Assembly (NCBI GenBank): GCA_028826165.1
Contig: JAPDFW010000087.1
Coordinates: 248,001 to 312,000 of the forward strand
From: Anaeramoeba ignava
Taxonomy: Eukaryota > Metamonada > Anaeramoebidae
Length of the DNA: 64,000 nt
Reading direction: 5' to 3'
The notes beneath the pieces are model-generated. The model was not told where the DNA came from and ran no database searches. It saw nothing but the letters and a program-made list of their open reading frames with translations. The translations under genes were made by a program, and so were the position numbers. Shown here in pieces: positions 11,692 to 22,304 of the stretch; position 1 is the stretch's first letter; each line of letters begins with the position of its first letter.

Positions 11692-12288
11692 TCAACCTTT
11701 TCTATGTAAACGAATAGCAATAATATAAGATAAAATAGACAATAAACCAGTACCAATTGCCAAATATACAGACATAGCAATTTTAATTTCTTTTTGATTA
11801 CTAATTTGAGTATCAATATAAATAGGAAACATAGCATTTTTATCATTAAAGATAATCTTATTAACATTATCAGAAACAACGAGATAAGATATAATAGCAA
11901 TCCAGTAAAAAATTGAAGGTAAAATTGCAAAAAGATAAAAAAACTTTCTGAAGAAAACCAAGAAAGAAAAAACAAAAGCGGCAACAAAAGAAGCAATAAC
12001 GCCGCTTGAAACTTGGTATATTTTTTTCCAATCATTCTTAAATTCTGCGCTGACTCGCGCGTGTGTATCCATAGAACGAAGTGAGTATGTTGAATGTTCT
12101 GTATATATTCCATAATATCCATCAAAATTTATTCGATTTATTCCTATTTTTACATACATGTCTGTTATTTTAATTCCTCCGCTTGTTTGTATTATTCCTC
12201 CTACATGCCATTCCATTAGGCAAAGTGATATAACCCCAATTATGCATGGAAATCCATATGCAATTATTATGGGATATCTTTTATTCAT
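11692..12288 (-). CDS. Four-transmembrane (tetraspan) membrane protein, unknown family
   Basis: Predicted 198-residue protein from ATG at 12288. Hydrophobic segments lie at ~8-26 (IIIAYGFPCIIGVISLCLM), ~92-115, ~117-140 and ~165-190. A ~60-residue non-cytoplasmic loop follows TM1 and has few cysteines. The claudin/PMP22-like layout (large first loop, short TM2-TM3 turn) is visible, but I do not see the W-GLW-C-C signature. Ends with a basic cytoplasmic tail (RLHRKG). A second, overlapping frame (11676-12125) is a shadow. It is flanked by two large tandem arrays. Function unknown. Confidence 0.75.
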   Translation of the reverse strand: MNKRYPIIIAYGFPCIIGVISLCLMEWHVGGIIQTSGGIKITDMYVKIGINRINFDGYYGIYTEHSTYSLRSMDTHARVSAEFKNDWKKIYQVSSGVIASFVAAFVFSFLVFFRKFFYLFAILPSIFYWIAIISYLVVSDNVNKIIFNDKNAMFPIYIDTQISNQKEIKIAMSVYLAIGTGLLSILSYIIAIRLHRKG

Positions 12289-12369
12289 TATTATTTTTTT
12301 TTAAAAATGAAAAATTAAAATAAAATGGAAAAATGAAAAATGAAAAATGTTTCTCAAAAAAAAATTTTT

Positions 12370-13770
12370 TTTATTTCTTCCACAAAAATTTCAAAATCAA
12401 AAATCAATTAATAAATCAAAATCAATTAATAAATCAAAATCAAAATCAATTAATAAATCAAAATCAAAATCAAAATCAAAATCAAAATCAAAATCAAAAT
12501 CAAAATCAAAAATCAAAATCAAAATCAAAATCAAAATCAATTAATAAATTAAAATCAAAATCAAAATCAATTAATAAATCAAAATCAAAATCAATTAATA
12601 AATTAAAATCAAAATCAATTAATAAATCAAAATTAAAATCAATTAATAAATCAAAATCAAAATCAATTAATAAATCAAAATCAATTAATAAATCAAAATC
12701 AAAATCAAAATCAAAATCAAAATCAAAATCAATTAATAAATCAAAATCAATTAATAAATCAAAATCAAAATTAAAATCAAAATCAATTAATAAATCAAAA
12801 TCAAATAATAAATCAAAATCAAAATCAAAATCAATTAATAAATCAAAATCAAAATCAATTAATAAATCAAAATCAATTAATAAATCAAAATCAAAATCAA
12901 AATCAAAATCAAAATCAATTAATAAATCAAATCAAAATCAATTAATAAATCAAAATCAAAATCAAAATCAAAATCAAAATCAAAATCAATTAATAAATCA
13001 AAATCAATTAATAAATCAAAATTAAAATCAAAATCAAAATCAAAATCAAAATCAATTAATAAATCAAAATCAAAATCAAAATCAAAATCAAAATCAAAAT
13101 CAAAATCAAAATCAATTAATAAATCAAAATCAAAATCAAAATCAATTAATAAATCAAAATCAAAATCAAAATCAAAATCAATTAATAAATCAAAATCAAT
13201 TAATAAATTAAAAAATCAAAATGAATTAATAAATTAAAATCAAAATCAAAATCAATTAATAAATCAAAATCAAAATCAAAATCAATTAATAAATCAAAAT
13301 CAAAATCAAAATCAATTAATAAATCAAAATCAAAATCAAAATCAATTAATAAATCAAAATCAAAATCAATTAATAAATCAAAATGAATTAATAAATTAAA
13401 ATCAAAATCAAAATCAATTAATAAATCAAAATCAAAATCAAAATCAAAATCAAAATCAAAATCAAATTCAAATTCAAAATCAAAATCAAAATCAAAATCA
13501 AAATCAAAATCAAAATCAAAATCAAAATTAAAATTAAAATCAAAATTAAAATCAATTAATAAATCAAAATCAAAATCAATTAATAAATCAAAATCAAAAT
13601 CAATTAATAAATCAAAATCAAAATCAATTAATAAATCAAAATTAAAATCAAAATCAATTAATAAATCAAAATAAATTAATAAATTAAAATCAAAATCAAA
13701 ATCAATTAATAAATCAAAATCAAAATCAATTAATAAATCAAAATCAAAATCAATTAATAAATCAAATCAC
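12370..13770. repeat. ~1.4 kb array of AATCAA hexamers interrupted by AATTAATA
   Basis: Units such as AATCAATTAATAAATCAAA alternate with runs of the AATCAA hexamer. Several frames stay open (NQNQ, KSKS, LINQ), but these are repeat artefacts. No second exon or conserved segment is seen. It sits between the divergent four-TM gene and the RIO1 gene. The hexamer is the same one that encodes the Asn-Gln tracts of nearby proteins. Confidence 0.85.
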
Positions 13771-13859
13771 GTCATTCAAAAAACAATTAAAATTAAAATT
13801 AAAATTAAAAAAATATTTTTTTTTTCATTTTTTTCATTTTTTCATTTTCTTTTAAAATT

Positions 13860-16800
13860 ATGCAAGATTTTTTAATAGAAGAAAAATTTAAACGACAAAT
13901 TCAATCACATCAATCCAAAAAAAATCAAAACCGTGAACAACCAATTCAAAAACTAGACAAATATTTTCACAAAATAAATTTAGCAACCAAAATAAGTCTT
14001 GAAGATGATCTTTCATCATTTTCAACATCAGTAACAAATAGTGCACAAAAAGTACAGAAAAAAATGCAAAACAATCGAAAAAGACAAAAAGATGTTTCAG
14101 ATAGACATACAATTGAGCAAGTAATTGATGGTCGAATAAGAATGATAATTTTTAAATTGCTTAATCAAGCTGTTATTGATGAAATTAATGGTTGTGTTAG
14201 TACTGGTAAAGAAGCTAATGTTTATTATGCTAATTCGGAAAAAAATGGTGAAATTGCTGTCAAAATTTATAAAACTTCTATTCTTATTTTTAAAGATAGA
14301 GATCGGTAAATAAACATAAAACTAAAATTCATATTAAAATTAAAATTCATTTATAAAATTTAAAATCAAAATTAAAATTAAAATTAAAATTAATATTTAA
14401 ATTAAAATTAAAATCAAAATTAAAATTAAAATTAAAATTAAAATTAAAATTCATTTATAAAATTAAAATTAAAATTAAAATCAAATTTAAAATTAAAATT
14501 AAAATCAAAATTAAAATTAAAATTAAAATTAAAATTAAAATTAAAATTTAAAATTAAAATTAAAATTAAAATTAAAATTAAAATTAAAATTAAAATTAAT
14601 ATTAAAGTTAAAATTCAAATTCAAATTAAAATTAAAATTAATATTAAAATTAAAATTAAAATTAAAATTAAAAGTTAAAATTAAAATTAAAATTCATTTA
14701 TAAAATTTAAAATTAAAATTAAAATTAAAATTAAAATTAAAATTAATATTAAAATTAAAATTTAAAATTAAAATTAAAATTAAAATTCATATTAAAATTC
14801 ATTTATAAAAATTTAAAATTAAAAATTAAATTTAAAATCAAAATTAAAATTAAAGTTAAAATTAATATTTAAATTAATATTTAAATTAAAATTTAAAACT
14901 AAATTAAAATTAAAAATAAAATTAAAAATTAAAATTCATTTATAAAAGTTAAAATTAAAAATTAAATTTAAAATTTAAATTAAAATTAAAATTAAAAATT
15001 AAAATTAATATTTAAATTAAAATTTAAAATTAAAATTCATTTATAAAATTAAAATTAAAATTAATATTAAAATTAAAATTAAAATTAAAATTAAAATCAA
15101 ATTTAAAATTAAAGTTAAAATTAAAATTTAAAATTAAAATTAAAATTAAAATTAAAATTAAAATTAAAATTAAAATTAAAATTAAAATTAAAATTAAAAT
15201 TAAAATTAAAATTTAAAATTAAAAATAAAATTAAAATCAAAATTAAAATTAAAATTAAAATTAAATTTAAAATTTATATCAAAATCAAAATTAATATCAA
15301 AATCAAAATTAATATCAAAATTAGATATGTAAGTGGAGAATTTAGATTTAGATCAGGATATTGTAGACATAATCCTCGAAAAATGGTTAGAGTTTGGGCT
15401 GAAAAAGAAATGAGAAATTTACAAAGATTAAATAATGCAGGAATTCCTTCACCTAAACCTATTATTTTAAAAGGGCATGTTCTTCTTATGTCTTTTATTG
15501 GAAAAAATTCAATTCCTGCTCCTCGTTTAAAGGATGCTTTATTAACTCCTCAAAAAGTTAAGAAATGTTATTATCAATGTATTACTTTGATGCGGAAAAT
15601 GTTTTGGGATTGTAAATTAGTTCACGCAGATCTTAGTGAAGTATTTTATTTATTTTTTAAATAAGAATTGAACTTGAAAATTTAAAATTAAGAAATGAAT
15701 TTAAATTTAATTAAGAAATGAATTTAAATTTAAAATTAAATGGATTTAAATTTAATTAAGAAATGGATTGAAATTTAATATTTAGAAATGGATTGAAATT
15801 TAATTAAGAAATGAATTTAAATTTAATTAAGAAATGAATTTAAATTTAAAATTAAGAAATGAATTTAAATTTAATTAAGAAATGAATTTAAATTTAATTA
15901 AGAAAATGAATTCAAATTTAATTAAGAAATGAATTTAAATTCAATTAAGAAATGAATTCAAATTTAATTAAGAAATGAATTTAAATTTAATTAAGAAATG
16001 GATTGAAATTTAATATTTAGAAATGAATTTAAATTTAAAATTAAGAAATGGATTTAAATTTAATTAAGAAATGAATTCAAATTTAATTAAGAAATGAATT
16101 TAAATTTAATTAAGAAATGAATTCAAATTTAATTAAGAAATGAATTTAAATTTAAAATTAAAATTAAAATTAAAATTAAAATTAAAAATTAAAATTAAAA
16201 TTAAAATTAAAATTAAAATTAAAATTAAAATTAAAATTAAAATTAAAATTAAAATTAAAATTAAATTTAAAATTAAAATTAAAATTAAAAATTAAAATCA
16301 AAATTAAAATTAAAATTAAAATCAAAATTAAAATCAAAATTTAAAATTAAAATTAAAATTTATAAATTATAAATTCAAAATATCAAAATTTAAAACAAAA
16401 ATAGTATAATATTTTATATTATAAATCACAATGCTATATTATTGATGTTTCTCAATCTGTTGAACACGATCATCCTAATGCATTAGTTTTCTTACGAAAA
16501 GATTGCACAAACATTACAAATTTTTTTTCTAAAAAAGGAGTTCTTACAATGTCAATAATAGAATTATTTGAATATATAACAGACGTAACAATCACTCAAG
16601 AAAACGAAGAAGATTATCTTCGTTTAATTGAATCAAGAATTACAGAAAAAAATCATCATCTCACTCATGAACAACAAGTTGAACAAGAAGTTTTTAAATC
16701 AGCTTATATTCCTCAAAAATTAGATGATGTTATCAATTTTCGCAGAGATAAAGAAAATGTTCTTAAAGGAAATGCTGATGTATTTTATTATAGCTTTTTA

Positions 16801-17390
16801 TTCAAAATTCAAAGTTTATTCAAAATATTTCTTTTTATTATTTTTTTCTTTTTTTTTAACAAAAATATATATAGATTTATTATCAACAAATTTTGGGAAT
16901 GAAAAAAGATTTAACTGAACCAAATTTATTTCCAGAAATTTTAAGTCAAGAAAATATAAATCAAAATTTAAATGAAAATACAAATGAAAATACAAATGAA
17001 AATATAAATGAAAATATAAATCAAAATACAAATGAAAATATAAATGAAAATGAAAATATAAATCAAAATACAAATGAAAATATAAATCAAAATCAAAATC
17101 AAAATCAAAATCAAAATATAAATGAAAATCAAAATACAAATCAAAATGAAAATGAAAATGAAAATGAAAATGAAAATGAAAATTTAACAAAATTACAAAT
17201 AAATGATCCACAATTTTCTAGAAAAAAACTTAAAGGAGATAAAGAAGAAATTAGAGAAATAAAAAAAGAACATAAAAAGAAAATTAAAAAAGAAAAACAA
17301 GAAAAAAGAAAAATTAAAATTCCAAAAAGTATAAAGAAAAGAAGACAAAGAGTTGTACAAAGAAAAAGAAGAGGAAAAGGAAGGAAATAA
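13860..17390 (+). CDS. RIOK1: RIO1 atypical protein kinase (4 exons)
   Basis: RIO1 is an ATPase/kinase of late 40S ribosomal subunit maturation. Exons 13860-14305, 15325-15640, 16405-16779 and 16875-17390 join in frame to 550 residues. Visible landmarks: P-loop [11 protein letters not shown], lysine in [28 protein letters not shown] across intron 1, and [12 protein letters not shown]. The catalytic HADLSE is followed across intron 2 by YNILYYK. The metal-binding [13 protein letters not shown] comes next. The C-terminus [13 protein letters not shown] matches the YQTVTGLKKDL element of human RIOK1. A long NE/NQ insert follows it, then the family's basic tail ([12 protein letters not shown]). 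Donors GTAAAT/GTATTT/GTATTT, acceptors TTAG/ATAG/ATAG. Introns 1 and 2 are repeat-filled; intron 3 is 95 nt. All key catalytic residues are present. Confidence 0.96.
14306..15324 (+). repeat. RIO1 intron 1: AAAATT hexamer array
   Basis: The ~1 kb intron is almost entirely AAAATT-type hexamer repeat with occasional CATTTATAAAATT interruptions. Donor GTAAAT, acceptor TTAG. Confidence 0.9.
15641..16404 (+). repeat. RIO1 intron 2: ATTAAGAAATGAATTTAA array plus AAAATT run
   Basis: Intron with ~18-24 bp units containing TTAAGAAATGAATTTAAAT in its first two thirds, then AAAATT hexamers. It differs in sequence from intron 1 of the same gene. Donor GTATTT, acceptor ATAG. Confidence 0.9.
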
Positions 17391-18770
17391 TTTATAAAAT
17401 AATTAATAAAATAATTAATAAAATAATTAATAAAAATAAAAAATAAAAAATTAAAAATAAAAAATTAAAAAAAAATTAATAAAGTAATTAATAAAATAAT
17501 TAATAAAAAATAAATAAAAAAAATAATTTACAAAATAATTAATAAAATAATTAATAAAATAATTAATAAAACAATTAATAAAATAATTAATAAAATAATA
17601 AATAAAATAATTAATAAAATAATTAATAAAATAATTTATAAAATAATTAATAAAATAATTAATAAAATAATTTATAAAATAATTAATAAAATAATTAATA
17701 AAATAATTAATAAAATAATTTATAAAATAATAAATAAAATAATTTATAAAATAACTTATAAAATAATTAATAAAATAATTAATAAAAATAATTTATAAAA
17801 TAATTTATAAAAATAATTAATAAAATAATTTACAAAAATAATTTACAAAATAATTAATAAAATAATTTATAAAATAATTAATAAAAACAATTTATAAAAT
17901 AATTAATAAAACAATTTATAAAATAATTAATAAAATAATTTATAAAATAATTAATAAAATAATTTATAAAATAATTAATAAAATAAATTATAAAATAATT
18001 TATAAAATAAATTATAAAATAATTTATAAAATAATTAATAAAATAATTAATAAAATAATTTACAAAATAACTAAAATAAAATAATTAATAAAATAATTTA
18101 TAAAATAATTTATAAAATAATTTATAAAATAATTTACAAATAATTAATAAATTAATTAATAAAATAATTTATAAAATAATTAATAAAATAATTAATAAAA
18201 TAATTAATAAAATAATTAATAAAATAATTAATAAAATAATTAATAAAATAATTAATAAAATAATTAATAAAATAATTTATAAAATAATTTATAAAATAAT
18301 TTACAAAATAATTTATAAAATAATTAATAAAATAATTAATAAAATAATTAATAAAATAATTAATAAAATAATTTATAAAATAATTAATAAAATAATTAAT
18401 AAAAATAATTTACAAAATAACTTATAAAATAATTAATAAAATAATTTATAAAATAATTTATAAAATAATTTACAAAATAATTTACAAAAATAATTAATAA
18501 AACAATTTACAAAATAATTTATAAAATAATTTATAAAATAATTAATAAAATAATTAATAAAATAATTAATAAAATAATTAATAAAATAATTAATAAAATA
18601 ATTTATAAAATAACTTATAAAATAATTTATAAAATAACTTATAAAATAAATAATAAAATAATTTACAAAATAATTTATAAAATAATTAATAAAATAATTA
18701 ATAAAACAATTTATAAAATAATTAATAAAATAATAAATAAAATAATTTATAAAATAATTCATTTCAATTC
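17391..18770. repeat. ~1.4 kb array, 12-bp unit ATAATTAATAAA
   Basis: Tandem 12-mers ATAATTAATAAA and ATAATTTATAAA between the convergent RIO1 gene and the Asn/Gln-rich gene. The reverse strand stays open (NYFI repeats) only because the unit is a multiple of three. Confidence 0.9.
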
Positions 18771-18920
18771 AAAATTTATTAAAAAATTCTTAATTTCAAT
18801 TCAAATCAAATCAATTTAAAAAAAAAATTCATTTCTTATCAAAATAAAATCAAACAAAATAAAAAGAACAAATTGAAAAAAACAAACAATGTTTTTTCTG
18901 ATAAAAAGAAGTAAAACAAA

Positions 18921-20231
18921 TCAATCTTTTTTCTTAATATAAACCATTCTGTTATGGCGATGATTTGTATCATTAACCATTTTCATAGTTTTACTTAAAA
19001 AAGCAGCAATTCCTCTTCTTGTATTTCTCCAATCAGTAGTTTTAACTACTTTATCTTTTGCAATAAATTTATCACTTTGAGTTTTTCCTTTTCTTCCTTT
19101 TGCTGAAACTAAAAGACTTATTACTTCATCTTTTACTTCAACATATTCTGGAATTGCTCCTGTTTTCAAAAATATTGCATATGAATTTTGCGTCCATCCA
19201 ATTAAAAGTGTTGGATCATATAATGCTATTTTATCAAATCGAAACCCAATTTTTGGACATGGTTTTTGTGATAGAAAATTCATTAATTCTTCATATTCAT
19301 AATTTGATTTTCCTTCTTGATTTTGATTTTCATTTTCATTTTGATTTTCATTTTTATTTTCATTTTCATTTTGATTTTGATTTTCATTTTGATTTTGATT
19401 TTGATTTTCATTTTCATTTTCATTTTCATTTTGATTTTGATTTAGATTTTCATTTTTATTTTCATCTTGATTTTGATTTTTGATTTTCTTTTTAATTTTG
19501 AATTTCTTCTTCTTCTTCTTTTGTTTTTCTTTTTGATTTTGATTTTGATTTTGATTTTGATTTTGATTTATTAATTTATTTTGAATTTCATTTTGAATTT
19601 CATTTTGATTTTCATTTTCATTTTGATTTTGATTTTGATTTTGATTTTCATTTTCTAAGTGATTTTCAAAATATTTTTCAAAATATATTTGGTTTTGATA
19701 TTTGATTTGAATTTCATTTTCCTGTTTATTTTGAATTTGATTGTGAATTTGGTTTTGATTTTGACTTGAAATTTGATTTAAATCTTGTTTTTCACCTGAA
19801 ATAAAATTTTGAATTGAATCAAAATCATTGAAATCTTGAGTTGAATTATTATTTGAACTAAGAAATCGAAAACCATTATTATTTTGGGAAATCTGAGTAA
19901 AATCATCAACAATAATATTATTTTGGGGGATTCTATTATTTTCTAAATGGGAATGATTTGTTTGAATTTTTTCTTGAAAATGATTTAAATTATTAAATTG
20001 AGTTTTTTCAAAATTAAGTTGATTTTGAATATTTGAATTTTTTTTTTCATCTTCAAGAATATTTTTATCAGTTTTAATAAAGCAACTTGAATCAAGAGAA
20101 GTATCTAAAAATTCAAGCTGTTTTGAATCTAATCGATTACTAAATAAATGAACTTGTTCTCTTGATTGTCCAATTAATTCTTCATAAAAATCTTCAAGTG
20201 GATTTGAAAAGAAAAAATCAGAATCATCCAT
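18921..20231 (-). CDS. Asn/Gln-rich protein with unknown C-terminal domain
   Basis: Predicted 436 residues from ATG at 20231. An acidic N-terminus (MDDSDFFFSNPLEDFYEELI) leads into ~250 residues of Asn/Gln/Glu low complexity with a Lys-rich patch (KEKQKKKKKKFKIKKK). The last ~125 residues are normal sequence and likely a folded domain. Key patterns there are KPCPKIGFRFDKIALYDPT, LIGWTQNSYAIFLKTGAIP, YVEVKDEVISLLVS and DWRNTRRGIAAFLSKTMKMV. I do not recognise the family. The basic, Trp-containing tail would fit a nuclear or nucleic-acid-binding role, but that is a guess. Intronless. Confidence 0.75.
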   Translation of the reverse strand: MDDSDFFFSNPLEDFYEELIGQSREQVHLFSNRLDSKQLEFLDTSLDSSCFIKTDKNILEDEKKNSNIQNQLNFEKTQFNNLNHFQEKIQTNHSHLENNRIPQNNIIVDDFTQISQNNNGFRFLSSNNNSTQDFNDFDSIQNFISGEKQDLNQISSQNQNQIHNQIQNKQENEIQIKYQNQIYFEKYFENHLENENQNQNQNQNENENQNEIQNEIQNKLINQNQNQNQNQNQKEKQKKKKKKFKIKKKIKNQNQDENKNENLNQNQNENENENENQNQNQNENQNQNENENKNENQNENENQNQEGKSNYEYEELMNFLSQKPCPKIGFRFDKIALYDPTLLIGWTQNSYAIFLKTGAIPEYVEVKDEVISLLVSAKGRKGKTQSDKFIAKDKVVKTTDWRNTRRGIAAFLSKTMKMVNDTNHRHNRMVYIKKKD

Positions 20232-20759
20232 TTAGTTTTTTAGTTTAATTTAATTGTGCGTTTTTATTTATTTTGTTTTTATTTATTATTTATTTTTTTA
20301 TTTTTATTTTTATATTTTTTTTTTCACTTTTGGTTTTTTTTAAAAAGAAATTAAGAAAAAAACGTAAAAAAAAAAAGGAAAATTAAACAAATTTTAAAAG
20401 TAAAAAAAATTATTATTAAAAAGGAAATAGTTCAAAAATTGAGAAAGAAAAAAAAATAAATTTATTTTTAATTATTTTTTTTTTTTTAATTTTTAAAAAA
20501 AGATCTTTTTTTTTTTTTTTATTTTTTAAAACTAAAATTAAAACTAAAAAACCCAAAAACAATTAAAACAAAAAACCAACGAAGCAAAAAAAGTAGAAAA
20601 TAAATAAATAAAAATAAAAATGCGAAAAATTATTTTTTTTCCCTTTTTTTTCGTTTTTCCACATTTTTTTTATTTATAAATTTTAATCAAAAAATCAAAC
20701 TTAAAATTTAAAATCTAAATCATAAATCAAATTCTTAATATAATCTACAAATCAATTTT
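20232..20759. other. Intergenic spacer with homopolymer tracts
   Basis: A- and T-homopolymer-rich 5' flank of the Asn/Gln-rich gene. It contains no ORF and no array, and probably holds that gene's promoter. Confidence 0.45.
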
Positions 20760-22140
20760 AAATATCGAAAAAAATATTTAAAATATTTAAAATATTCAAA
20801 ATATTAATTTATTCAAAATATTCAAAATATTCAATATATTCCAAATATTCAATATATTCAAAATATTCAAAAATATCCAAAATATTTTTAATTTATTCAA
20901 TATATTCAATATATTCTAAATATTCAAAATATTCAAAATATTCAAAATATTCAATATATTCAATATATTCAAAATATTTAATATATTCAATTTATTCAAT
21001 ATATTCAATATATCCAATATATTCAATATATTCAATTTATTCAAAATATTCAATATATTCAAAATATTCAATATATTCAATATATTCAAAATATTCAAAA
21101 TATTCAAAATATTCAATATATTCAATATATTCAATATATTCAAAATATTCAATATATTCAAAATATTCAATATATTCAAAATATTCAAAATATTCAATAT
21201 ATTCAAAATATTCAAAATATTCAAAAAAATTCAAAATATCCAAAATATTTAATATATTCAAATATTCAAAATATTCAAAAATATCCAAAATATTTAATAT
21301 ATTCAATTTATTCAATATATTCAATATATTCAATATATTCAATATATTCAAAATATTCAAATATATTTCAAAAATATTCAAAATATTCAATATATTCAAA
21401 ATATTCAAAATATTCAATATTATATTCAAAAATATTCAAAATATTTCAAAATATTCAAATATTCAAAATATTCAATATATTCAATATATTCAATATATTC
21501 AATATATTCAAAAATATTCAAATATATTCAATATATTCAAAATATTCAATATATTCAAAATATTCAAAATATTCAAAATATTCAAAATATTCAATATATT
21601 CAATTTATATTCAAAATATTCAATATATTCAAAATATTCAATATATTCAAAAATATTCAAAATATTCAAAATATTCAAAATATTCAAAATATTCAAAAAA
21701 TATGTTTCAAAATATTCAAAATATTCAATATATTCTTCAATATATTCAATATATTCAATATATTCAATATATTCAATATATTCATTTATTCAAAATATTC
21801 AAAATATTCAATATATTCAATATATTCAATATTCAAAAATATTCAATATATTCAAAATATTCAATATATTCAATATATTCAAAATATTCAATATATTCAA
21901 TATATTCAAAATATTCAATATATTCAATATATTCAAAATATTCAAAATATCCAATATATTCAATATATTCAATTTATTCAAAATATTCAATATATTCAAA
22001 ATATTCAATATATTCAATATATTCAAAATATTCAATATATTCAATATATTCAATTTATTCAAAATATTCAAAATATCCAATATATTCAATATATTCAATA
22101 TATTCAAAATATTCAATATATTCAAAATATTCAAAATAAT
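20760..22140. repeat. ~1.4 kb array, 9-bp unit ATTCAAWAT
   Basis: Tandem 9-mers (ATTCAAAAT / ATTCAATAT). All long frames here on both strands (ILN, IEYF, SIY repeats) are products of the 9-bp period and are not genes. Confidence 0.9.
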
Positions 22141-22304
22141 CAAATCGGAAAAAAAATTTTATTTTTTAAAATTCAAAACAATATCATTTCATTATTATTT
22201 CATTATTATTTCTTTATCATTTCTTTATCATTTCTTTATCATTTCTTTATCATTTAATTATTATTTCTTTATCATTTCTTTACCATTTCTTTATCATTTC
22301 TTTA
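22141..22304. repeat. Short TTTCTTTATCAT array
   Basis: Twelve-base units TTTCTTTATCAT repeat from about 22190 up to the stop codon of the RhoGEF gene, forming its 3' flank. Confidence 0.8.

Noticed and set aside
12333-13025. 230-codon open frame of Asn-Gln and Lys-Ser repeats, possible prion-like protein
   Set aside because: The frame is kept open only by the hexamer repeat, other frames are open too, and no non-repetitive flank or second exon supports a gene.
18433-18762. Minus-strand NYFI repeat frame
   Set aside because: Direct product of a 12-bp A/T repeat; no start context or conserved residues.
20916-22143. Overlapping ILN, IEYF and SIY repeat frames on both strands
   Set aside because: Nine-base period keeps several frames open at once; pure tandem array.
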